Shown one piece after another: positions 8,091 to 15,056 of a DNA stretch of 45,158 nucleotides (within the stretch, counting starts at the first letter, position 1; each line of letters begins with the position of its first letter). A program made the translations under genes and the position numbers. Source of the stretch: Lachnospiraceae bacterium. GTDB lineage: Bacteria; Bacillota; Clostridia; Lachnospirales; Lachnospiraceae. The notes under the pieces were generated by a model. That model saw nothing but the letters and a program-made list of their open reading frames with translations. It searched no databases and was not told where the DNA came from. Location: the NCBI GenBank assembly GCA_019420465.1, contig JAHZHB010000073.1, forward strand, positions 1-45,158, given 5' to 3'.

Positions 8091-8855
8091 CTATTTCTGT
8101 GCGGCAATAACATCCTGCATATCGTAATAGCCCGGCTTTTTACCTGCCAGAAACTTGCCTGCCTGTACGGCACCCTTGCCGAAGATAGCTTTGGAATATG
8201 CCGTGTGCTTGAATGTGATGACCTCGTCTGTACCGGCAAAGATCACCTCATGCTCACCTACGATCGTACCGCCACGCACAGCGCTGATACCGATCTCTTT
8301 GTCGTCTCTTTGCTGTCTTACCTGACTTCTGTCGTATACCATATGGTACTGATTGTCCAGTGCTTCATTGATACTGTCTGCCAGAGCGATCGCTGTACCG
8401 CTCGGTGCATCCAGCTTCAGTCTGTGATGCTTTTCCACGATTTCCATGTCAAAACCTGCCGGAGCCAGTACCTTTGCCGCATCCTGTAAAAGATTCATCA
8501 GGGTATTGATACCCAGTGACATGTTGGCGGATTTTAATACCGGAATCTTTGTACTTGCCTCGCGGATCTTGTCCAGCTGTTCTGCTGAAAGACCTGTAGT
8601 ACACAGTACCGCCGGAAGCTTTCTGTCCACACAGTACTCCAAAAGCGTATCCATCGCTTTTGCGGCGGCAAAATCGATCAGCGCATCCGCCTCTACGTTG
8701 CAGTCCCAGATATTGGTAAATACCGGGTAACCATTGTCCTGATTGTCTACAATATCGATACCGGCTACGATCTCAGCATCCGGATCCTGTTTTACCAGAT
8801 CAGAAATGACCTGTCCCATATGGCCATTGCAGCCATGCATGATCAGTTTAACCAT
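8091..8855 (-). CDS. dapB: 4-hydroxy-tetrahydrodipicolinate reductase
   Basis: A 254-residue NAD(P)H-dependent reductase that makes tetrahydrodipicolinate, the step after DapA in diaminopimelate/lysine synthesis. The nucleotide-binding motif is GCNGHMGQ (residues 8-15). The catalytic His and substrate-binding Lys sit in EKHHRLKLDAPSGTA (His143-His144, Lys148), the signature of the family. The length is typical. It follows dapA with 13 bases between them, and both are expected to be controlled by the lysine riboswitch upstream of dapA. A GAGG site precedes the ATG. Confidence 0.97.
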   Translation of the reverse strand: MVKLIMHGCNGHMGQVISDLVKQDPDAEIVAGIDIVDNQDNGYPVFTNIWDCNVEADALIDFAAAKAMDTLLEYCVDRKLPAVLCTTGLSAEQLDKIREASTKIPVLKSANMSLGINTLMNLLQDAAKVLAPAGFDMEIVEKHHRLKLDAPSGTAIALADSINEALDNQYHMVYDRSQVRQQRDDKEIGISAVRGGTIVGEHEVIFAGTDEVITFKHTAYSKAIFGKGAVQAGKFLAGKKPGYYDMQDVIAAQK

Positions 8856-8868
8856 TCTTTCGTACCTC

Positions 8869-9759
8869 TTATGCCAGCTTGATGCCGAAATCTTTCATTG
8901 CCTGTGCCAGTGTCTGCTGATGTGCCTCTTCCATAGTTGTCAGCGGTGCACGCAGCGGACCCACTTCTTTGCCCATCAGATTCAGTGCTGCCTTAACCGG
9001 GATCGGATTGACTTCGCAGAAAAGGGCATCGATCAGCGGAAGAGCATCCAGCTGGATCTTTAATGCCTTTTCACGGTCACCCTCCAGATACCCCATAACC
9101 ATGTCATGTGTCTGCTTCGGAGCCACATTGGACAGTACGGAAATCACACCGATACCGCCTAAAGACAGAAGCGGAATGACCTGATCATCGTTACCGGAAT
9201 AGACATCCAGACTGTCTCCTGCCAGTGCCTTTATCTTGGCTACCTGGGAGATATTACCGGAAGCTTCTTTGATCGCAACGATATTATCCACATGTTTTGC
9301 CAGATATGCTGCTGTCTCCGGTAAAATATTGCAGCCTGTACGACTCGGTACATTGTACATGATGATCGGCAGGGAAACACTGTCGGCGATCGCAGTGTAA
9401 TGGGCGATCAGACCTTTCTGTGTTGCCTTGTTATAATACGGAGTCACTAAAAGCAAAGCGTCTGCACCGTCTGCTTCAGCCTGTCTGGACAGCTCGATCG
9501 CAGTCTGTGTACAGTTGGAACCTGTACCTGCGATAACCGGAATGCGTTTTGCCACTTTATCAATAGCGAATTTGATGACTTTGGAATGCTCTGCCTCAGA
9601 CATCGTTGCAGATTCACCTGTTGTTCCGCAGATGATGATCGCATCTGTTCCTCCTGCGATCTGCTCCTCCAGAAGCTCTGCCAGCTTATCGTAATTTACT
9701 GATCCATCTTCATACATCGGTGTAACGATAGCTACACCTGCGCCTTTAAAAATTGCCAT
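8869..9759 (-). CDS. dapA: 4-hydroxy-tetrahydrodipicolinate synthase
   Basis: Condenses pyruvate with aspartate semialdehyde, the committed step to diaminopimelate and lysine. The TIM barrel carries CGTTGESATM, the catalytic Tyr in IIMYNVPSRTG (Tyr135) and the Schiff-base Lys in IVAIKEASGN (Lys164). I place the start at the ATG at 9759 (296 residues). A second in-frame ATG at 9765 touches the AAGGAGG site, while 9759 lies 6 bases after it. It is first in the dapA-dapB operon, behind a sigma-A promoter, a lysine riboswitch and a terminator, so expression should fall when lysine is abundant. Confidence 0.97.
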   Translation of the reverse strand: MAIFKGAGVAIVTPMYEDGSVNYDKLAELLEEQIAGGTDAIIICGTTGESATMSEAEHSKVIKFAIDKVAKRIPVIAGTGSNCTQTAIELSRQAEADGADALLLVTPYYNKATQKGLIAHYTAIADSVSLPIIMYNVPSRTGCNILPETAAYLAKHVDNIVAIKEASGNISQVAKIKALAGDSLDVYSGNDDQVIPLLSLGGIGVISVLSNVAPKQTHDMVMGYLEGDREKALKIQLDALPLIDALFCEVNPIPVKAALNLMGKEVGPLRAPLTTMEEAHQQTLAQAMKDFGIKLA

Positions 9760-9829
9760 ATTCATCCTCCTTGGCTCATTTTGAGATATTTTGGATCCTT
9801 ATCCTTTGCTCTGTTGATATGCACCATAA

Positions 9830-9860
9830 TAAAACAGAGACCGGAACTTTGCCGGTCTCT
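9830..9860 (-). terminator. Expression-platform terminator of the lysine riboswitch
   Basis: A 9-bp stem AGAGACCGG/CCGGTCTCT with a 7-base loop is followed on the minus strand by GTTTTATT. It lies between the aptamer and dapA, about 70 bases before the start codon, as expected for a transcription-terminating riboswitch. Confidence 0.85.
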
Positions 9861-9893
9861 CATACGTACGTTCACGTGTGTATCATACTACCG

Positions 9894-10052
9894 GATAGCT
9901 CTCCATCTTCCGATGACAGTCATACAGCTGTTCACTGCATGCCCAAGAAAAAAGCTGCAGCTTCTTTTTTCTTTCGGCACATAGCCCCTTCACGGCATCT
10001 CACAGGACCTGCTGCCTCCTTGCCATTACTCATGCTATATGCAACCTCTATC
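9894..10052 (-). promoter_or_regulatory. Lysine riboswitch (L box) aptamer upstream of dapA
   Basis: On the minus strand the conserved L-box blocks appear in order: GATAGAGGTTGC, GAGTAA, GTGCCGAAA, a GC-poor P3 hairpin with a TTGGGCATGCAG segment, GACTGTC, and GGAGAGCTATC. Stem P1 is GATAG (10052-10048) with CTATC (9898-9894). Promoter upstream and terminator downstream are correctly placed. Known L boxes bind lysine and stop transcription of lysine genes. The identification rests on several conserved blocks and the dapA context. Confidence 0.93.
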
Positions 10053-10062
10053 TACTCTTCTA

Positions 10063-10091
10063 AATATAGCATCTGTCCATTTTCTTGTCAA
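10063..10091 (-). promoter_or_regulatory. Sigma-A promoter of the dapA-dapB operon
   Basis: Perfect TTGACA, 17-base spacer, TATATT, placing the transcription start a few bases before the lysine riboswitch. Confidence 0.85.
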
Positions 10092-10141
10092 CGTTCTCTC
10101 TTGTACTTCTTTGTTTTCTTACCTAATTATAAGCACATATT

Positions 10142-10768
10142 TTATTCCACATATTCCAGTTTGCTCACGGATACCTCGTAGGCGGTACGTTTTTCACTTT
10201 CCTCTTCGCTCAGACGCTTGATATATTCACGGCTCTGGATACGTCCCCAGATCATCACATGACCGCCCACCTGAAAGGCGGACGCAAATCTGGCGTTTCT
10301 TCCCCAGCAGATGCAGGGAATATAATCCGACTTTCCATAGGGACGGTTGACTGCCAGCAAAAGATCCGCAATTTCCCTTCCCAGCGGTGTTTTCCGGTAG
10401 ACCGGCGGCTTGCATATGTAACCATCCAGAAAGATCTGATTTGTCTTCATGGTCTCGTCTTCCTCTTCCACAAAGCTGAGCTCCCGGGCAAATACGGAAA
10501 GTACGAGCCGGTTTCTTTTCTCCTCGTGACGGTTGTATGAGCGAAACTGTCCGATCACATGAATGTATTCTCCTATATAGTCCTGCGTAATGTCCATCAG
10601 CCGTTCTGATATCATCACAGGAATACGATCCTCTGAATCGCTCAGTCTTTTGACCAGTACATCCACCAGGTAAAAGCCCTCTCCGAATACCTGATGGCTG
10701 AATACAAATTCTGAAGCGATCCTGCCCATGATCTCTACCTGATTGTTTTCCATGATCTTATCTGCCAT
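10142..10768 (-). CDS. Single-stranded DNA-binding-like protein with two OB-type halves
   Basis: A 208-residue protein of the SSB/OB-fold group. The second half (about 108-208: NQIFLDGYICKPPVYRKTPL, then ADLLLAVNRPYGKSDYIPCI, then GGHVMIWGRIQSREY) has the classic SSB strand pattern. The first half (about 8-95: NQVEIMGRIASEFVFSHQVF ... GEYIHVIGQFRSYNR) looks like a diverged copy. There is no acidic SSB C-terminal tip (it ends SKLEYVE), so it is unlikely to be the main replicative SSB. An AGGAG site lies 11 bases before the ATG. It is divergent from typA. A role in DNA repair or recombination is inference from the fold only. Confidence 0.8.
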   Translation of the reverse strand: MADKIMENNQVEIMGRIASEFVFSHQVFGEGFYLVDVLVKRLSDSEDRIPVMISERLMDITQDYIGEYIHVIGQFRSYNRHEEKRNRLVLSVFARELSFVEEEDETMKTNQIFLDGYICKPPVYRKTPLGREIADLLLAVNRPYGKSDYIPCICWGRNARFASAFQVGGHVMIWGRIQSREYIKRLSEEESEKRTAYEVSVSKLEYVE

Positions 10769-11046
10769 TGTTTGTCTTATCTCCTTTGCTCTGTATTTTT
10801 ATCCTTACTCAGTCTATGAAGCCATGTCCGGTTTTAGAACTTTCCTTCCCGGGAAAACGTATGACATTTTCCCTGTTCATCCGCCAAAAGTCGCTTAGCG
10901 GCAAAAAATTTATGTTTTCTTTTACTGACCCCTTGTTTTCTGAAAAAAATGTGATAACATTTAAAGGATGTGAAGCTTTATGCGCTTATTGCAAAGCTGA
11001 CAGTTACTGATAGACGATGAATTTTATAGCTAGAAAGGATATATGT

Positions 11047-12894
11047 ATGAAAACCAAAAGAGAAGATATCCGTAATGTGGCGATCATTGCCCATGTAGAC
11101 CATGGTAAAACCACACTGGTGGATGAGCTTTTGAAGCAAAGTGGTGTATTCCGTGCCAACCAGGAAGTGCAGGAACGTGTCATGGACTCCAACGATATCG
11201 AGAGAGAGCGTGGTATCACGATTCTTTCCAAAAATACAGCCGTACATTACAAAAACACAAAGATCAATATCATCGACACTCCTGGCCATGCTGATTTCGG
11301 TGGCGAAGTAGAGCGTGTCTTGAAGATGGTCAACGGTGTTATCCTGCTGGTAGACGCTTTTGAAGGTGCCATGCCGCAGACCAAGTTTGTTCTGAAAAAA
11401 GCACTGGAATTAAATTTAAAGGTTATTGTCTGCATCAATAAGATCGACCGTCCGGAAGCCAGACCTAACGAAGTCGTAGATGAAGTACTCGAACTTCTGA
11501 TGGATCTGGATGCTTCTGATGAGCAGCTGGACTGTCCTTTCCTGTATGCCTCTGCCAAAAAAGGTATTGCCATGCTGGATCTGAACGATACACCGGAAAA
11601 TATGGAGCCGCTGTTTGAAACGATCCTCAAGTACATCCCTGCTCCGGAAGGTGATCCGGATGCCGGTACACAGGTGCTGATCAGTACGATCGACTACAAC
11701 GAGTATGTTGGCCGTATCGGTGTCGGCAAAGTAGACAACGGTAAGATTGCTGTCAATCAGGAGGTTCTGTTAATGAACCACCACGATCCGGACAAGAAAA
11801 AGAAGGTAAAGATCAGCAAGCTGTACGAGTTTGAAGGTCTGGACAAAGTTGAAGTCAAAGAAGCCGGTATCGGTTCTATCGTAGCGATCTCCGGTATCAC
11901 TGATATCCATATCGGTGATACACTGTGTGATCCGGAACATCCGGAACCAATCCCGTTCCAGAAGATCTCCGAGCCGACGATCGCCATGCATTTTATCGTC
12001 AATGACAGTCCTCTGGCCGGTCAGGAAGGTAAATACGTAACTTCCCGTCATCTGCGTGACCGTCTGTACCGTGAGCTGAATACCGATGTCAGTCTGCGTG
12101 TTGAGGATACTGACAAACCGGAGATTTTAAAGGTTTCCGGTCGTGGCGAGCTGCATCTGTCTGTCCTGATCGAGAATATGCGCCGTGAAGGATACGAATT
12201 TGCTGTCAGCAAGGCTGAGGTTCTTTACAAAAAGGACGAGCGTGGTAAGAAGTTAGAGCCGATGGAGCTTGTCTATGTCGATGTTCCGGAGGAATTTTCC
12301 GGTACGATCATTCAGCAGCTCAGCGAGCGTAAGGGTGAGCTGCAGGGTATGAGTCTGGCCAGTGACGGTTCTACACGTCTGGAGTTCTCGATTCCATCCC
12401 GTGGACTGATCGGTTACCGTGGTACATTTATGACCAGTACAAAGGGTACCGGTGTTATGAATACGCTGTTTGAGGGATATGCACCGTACAAGGGTGATAT
12501 CAGCTATCGTAAGCAGGGATCACTGATCGCTTTTGAGAGTGGCGAATCTGTTACGTATGGTCTGTTTGCCGCACAGGATCGTGGTACACTGTTTATCGGA
12601 CCTGGTGAGAAGGTATATGCCGGTATGGTCATTGGACAGAGTGGAAAGAGCGAGGATATTGAGCTGAATGTCTGCAAGACAAAGCATCTGACCAATACGC
12701 GTTCTTCGAGTGCTGATGAAGCTTTGAAGCTGACACCGCCGAGGGTTTTAAGTCTGGAGCAGGCTTTGGATTTCATTGATAATGATGAGCTTTTGGAGGT
12801 TACACCGACGAGTCTTCGTATTCGTAAGAAGATTCTGGATTCCCGTCTCAGAAAGAGAGATATGATCAGTAAGGCTGCTAAAGCTGGTAAATAA
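11047..12894 (+). CDS. typA: Ribosome-associated GTPase TypA/BipA
   Basis: A 615-residue translational GTPase that helps 50S ribosome assembly and stress adaptation. G motifs: AHVDHGKTT (about residues 15-23), RERGIT, DTPGHADFGGEV and NKIDRPEARP. EF-G-like domains and the TypA-specific C-terminal domain (TNTRSSSADEALKLTPPRVL) follow. I use the ATG at 11047, preceded by AGAAAGG at 8 bases, rather than the upstream in-frame ATG at 11017, which has no ribosome site. Element C1 begins 13 bases after the stop codon and ends in a U-tract, so it can serve as its terminator. Confidence 0.97.
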   Translation: MKTKREDIRNVAIIAHVDHGKTTLVDELLKQSGVFRANQEVQERVMDSNDIERERGITILSKNTAVHYKNTKINIIDTPGHADFGGEVERVLKMVNGVILLVDAFEGAMPQTKFVLKKALELNLKVIVCINKIDRPEARPNEVVDEVLELLMDLDASDEQLDCPFLYASAKKGIAMLDLNDTPENMEPLFETILKYIPAPEGDPDAGTQVLISTIDYNEYVGRIGVGKVDNGKIAVNQEVLLMNHHDPDKKKKVKISKLYEFEGLDKVEVKEAGIGSIVAISGITDIHIGDTLCDPEHPEPIPFQKISEPTIAMHFIVNDSPLAGQEGKYVTSRHLRDRLYRELNTDVSLRVEDTDKPEILKVSGRGELHLSVLIENMRREGYEFAVSKAEVLYKKDERGKKLEPMELVYVDVPEEFSGTIIQQLSERKGELQGMSLASDGSTRLEFSIPSRGLIGYRGTFMTSTKGTGVMNTLFEGYAPYKGDISYRKQGSLIAFESGESVTYGLFAAQDRGTLFIGPGEKVYAGMVIGQSGKSEDIELNVCKTKHLTNTRSSSADEALKLTPPRVLSLEQALDFIDNDELLEVTPTSLRIRKKILDSRLRKRDMISKAAKAGK

Positions 12895-12906
12895 ATAATA
12901 ATGGAC

Positions 12907-13099
12907 GAAAAAAGCCCGCCCCTGTGCGGTGTGTGGCTTCATATGTTTTGCGCGCTCCGCCTGCGCCGGTCCGAGCCTGTAGTCTCGGACTCTTGCTGCC
13001 TTAGCATGGAAAAGAAAGCTCCAGTGGAGGTTTCTTTTGCTCGGTAAAGTCGCTTGCAAAACATATGAGGACAGCCACCACACCGGGCGGGCTTTTTTC
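12907..13099 (-). repeat. Palindromic element C1: 104-nt family C core (long form) between 44/45-nt partly decayed arms; also the likely typA terminator
   Basis: Arms 12907-12951 and 13056-13099 pair perfectly at both ends (15 bp outer stem GAAAAAAGCCCGCCC and 12 bp inner stem CATATGTTTTGC) but are mismatched and gapped in the middle. The core, read on the minus strand, begins AAGCGACTTTACCGAGCA and ends GGCGCAGGCGGAGCGC like C2, but carries a 44-nt insert (12994-13037) with a palindrome whose apex is CCAGTGG. The outer stem with flanking A and T runs is a bidirectional intrinsic terminator between typA and the LCP gene. The 321-bp intergenic region holds this element plus the terminator at 13145-13187. 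Confidence 0.88.
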
Positions 13100-13144
13100 T
13101 GTCTTTGGAGGACGCGGGGATGAGGGAACGAAATGTTGTGAAAG

Positions 13145-13187
13145 AAAGAGGAGAAGCTCTGACTGGTGTCAGAGGCTTCTCCTCTTT
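13145..13187 (-). terminator. Intrinsic terminator of the LCP gene
   Basis: A near-perfect ~19-bp stem (AAAGAGGAGAAGC... with one bulge) with a TGGT loop lies 29 bases beyond the LCP stop codon. T-rich tracts on both sides make it usable in either direction. Confidence 0.8.
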
Positions 13188-13215
13188 TACAGTGTTTGTT
13201 TTAAATTAATTAAAG

Positions 13216-14757
13216 TTATTCCTCGTCGGTAGTGCTGGAGGAAGCGGATTCGTCGGATTCATCGTCAGAGAGGGTTTCACCGTCTTCGACGTTTTTGATG
13301 AGGTCTTTGGCTTCTTCTACAGTGGACTCATCCGGGATCATGACATAGTGGTCCAGTCTCGGTGAGGAATAAGTCTTGGCACTGGAGTCGGATCCGGTTA
13401 CGGAATGGGATACGATATTCCAGCCGGACATATCGGAAAGCTGCATCTTGACCAGAGCCTGAATCTGTTCTGTGGTCATGTTGGTCTCAAAGCTTTCGGA
13501 TACGCTGTTCATGATCGATGCGTAGTTGGTCAGAAGTGCAGTGGACTGCAGTTTCTTTACAACACCTGCAATGACTTTCATCTGGTTTTTACCACGCTGT
13601 CTGTCTCCGCCGGCGAAAGCATGTCTCTCACGGGCAAAGGCTAAAGCAGCATCGCCGTCCAGTTTGTTTTTGCCTTTGGTGAAGGTATAGGTTCTGCCTG
13701 CGCTCTGGGAGCTTGCATTGCTGCCTGCAGTGAAGGCTACATCAGAATCTACTTCTACACCACCAAGTGCATCGATAACTTCCTTAAATCCGGTAAAGTT
13801 GACTTTGAAGTACATATCGATATTCAGATCATACAGCATACCGAGTGTATCCATGGATACGTCGATACCCCAGATACCGGCATGGGCCAGCTTGTCTTTC
13901 ATACCGCCTTTGTTGGTGGAAAGTTCAACATAGAAATCACGCGGTGTGGAGATCAGAAGGATCTGCTTTGTCGTCGGATTGACAACAGCAAGGATATTTA
14001 CATCGCTTCGTCCGCGTGTGGAAATATCACCGGACTGGTCACATCCGCTTAAGTAAAGTACAAACGGCTTGGATACGATATCCGCTGCAGTGATCGTGGA
14101 TTCTACTGTCTTGGACTCGGTCTCATGTTTTACGGTAGAAAGCGTTCTCACTTTGGAGGAGAAATCCTCGTATCCATCTGTATCTCCCAGTACGGAAGCA
14201 TAAGCTTCGTTGATGATGATCGCGCCGACCTCCTGCGTGTACAGGCCGTCAGCCAGAGCAGTCATATCGTCATATTCTTTCAGAGTCAGAGACTGACCTG
14301 TTGTTTCCTCGATCTGGGATACCGTGTAATCTGTATTTTCACGGTCCATGGAGCCCAGGATACCGAAGGTATAGGACGCGGCATCATCAATGCTTGTCGC
14401 TGCATCCCCATCCAGAACATAAATATTCATCTCTGCAACTTCTTTGCTGGTCTCTGCATCTGCTGTAATCTTGTCCAGTGCAGCATTGGTATTGGCGAGG
14501 ATATAACATCCGTAGCCCAAAACCACGCAGAGCAATACTGCGAGGATCTTACCGAACACACCGGATACGACCCATCTCTGCAGAATCAGATTCAGTAATA
14601 CCAGAATCAGCAACACCAGTGCCACGATCAGCAGCCAGTCTACTGTCAGATAATTGGAGATATACAAAAATCCACAGAAAACAACAGACATAACGAGCTG
14701 AAGCAACACCATAATCATTCCGATCATTTTAGCTACTACTTTTCCCAAAACTGTCAA
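13216..14757 (-). CDS. LytR-CpsA-Psr (LCP) family envelope protein
   Basis: LCP proteins transfer lipid-linked anionic glycopolymers such as wall teichoic acid to peptidoglycan outside the cell. Three N-terminal membrane helices lie at about residues 11-33, 38-60 and 69-88. A less conserved region (about 100-230) precedes the LCP catalytic domain (about 233-400) with RGRSDVNILAVVNPTTKQ, STPRDFYVEL and the Arg-rich ARERHAFAGGDRQRGKNQ. The end is Asp/Glu/Ser-rich. The start appears to be TTG, because no ATG with a good ribosome site lies in the first helix; the exact start is uncertain. It is divergent from the LTA-synthase-like sulfatase, which fits joint work on cell-wall polymers. Confidence 0.93.
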   Translation of the reverse strand: MTVLGKVVAKMIGMIMVLLQLVMSVVFCGFLYISNYLTVDWLLIVALVLLILVLLNLILQRWVVSGVFGKILAVLLCVVLGYGCYILANTNAALDKITADAETSKEVAEMNIYVLDGDAATSIDDAASYTFGILGSMDRENTDYTVSQIEETTGQSLTLKEYDDMTALADGLYTQEVGAIIINEAYASVLGDTDGYEDFSSKVRTLSTVKHETESKTVESTITAADIVSKPFVLYLSGCDQSGDISTRGRSDVNILAVVNPTTKQILLISTPRDFYVELSTNKGGMKDKLAHAGIWGIDVSMDTLGMLYDLNIDMYFKVNFTGFKEVIDALGGVEVDSDVAFTAGSNASSQSAGRTYTFTKGKNKLDGDAALAFARERHAFAGGDRQRGKNQMKVIAGVVKKLQSTALLTNYASIMNSVSESFETNMTTEQIQALVKMQLSDMSGWNIVSHSVTGSDSSAKTYSSPRLDHYVMIPDESTVEEAKDLIKNVEDGETLSDDESDESASSSTTDEE

Positions 14758-15056
14758 TTCCTTTCATTTCAAGTATGTATTTTTCATAGTTTCCTATTGC
14801 TAACATGCTTTTCGTTGTCAAACAACTAAAAAAGCATGTTACATCTTATCATCATTTTTTTCATTTGTAAATCATCTTAAGAAATTCTTTGCATATTTTT
14901 ATCGTATTTTGGCTATTCTGAGAGAAATAAATATGAATCTGTATGAATTCCGATGAAAAACGATTGCATTTCTTTTCTGAAATGCTAAAATAAGAATATC
15001 TGTGCATAGAATTACTTCTATGACTATATTACATAACTTTTAACGAGAGGAGAATG
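14758..15056. other. Divergent promoter region between LCP gene and sulfatase gene
   Basis: A T/A-rich region. Next to the LCP gene an 11-bp inverted repeat (AACATGCTTTT/AAAAGCATGTT, about 14803-14841) encloses a smaller GTTGT/ACAAC hairpin. The sulfatase promoter lies at 14964-14991. I see no gene. Confidence 0.5.
14964..14991 (+). promoter_or_regulatory. Sigma-A promoter for the sulfatase-family gene
   Basis: TTGCAT, 16-base spacer, TAAAAT, about 60 bases before the start codon. Confidence 0.6.

Noticed and set aside
12748..13083. 111-codon open frame across C1 and the end of typA
   Set aside because: Made of repeat C1; the same peptide appears at C2 in an unrelated frame.
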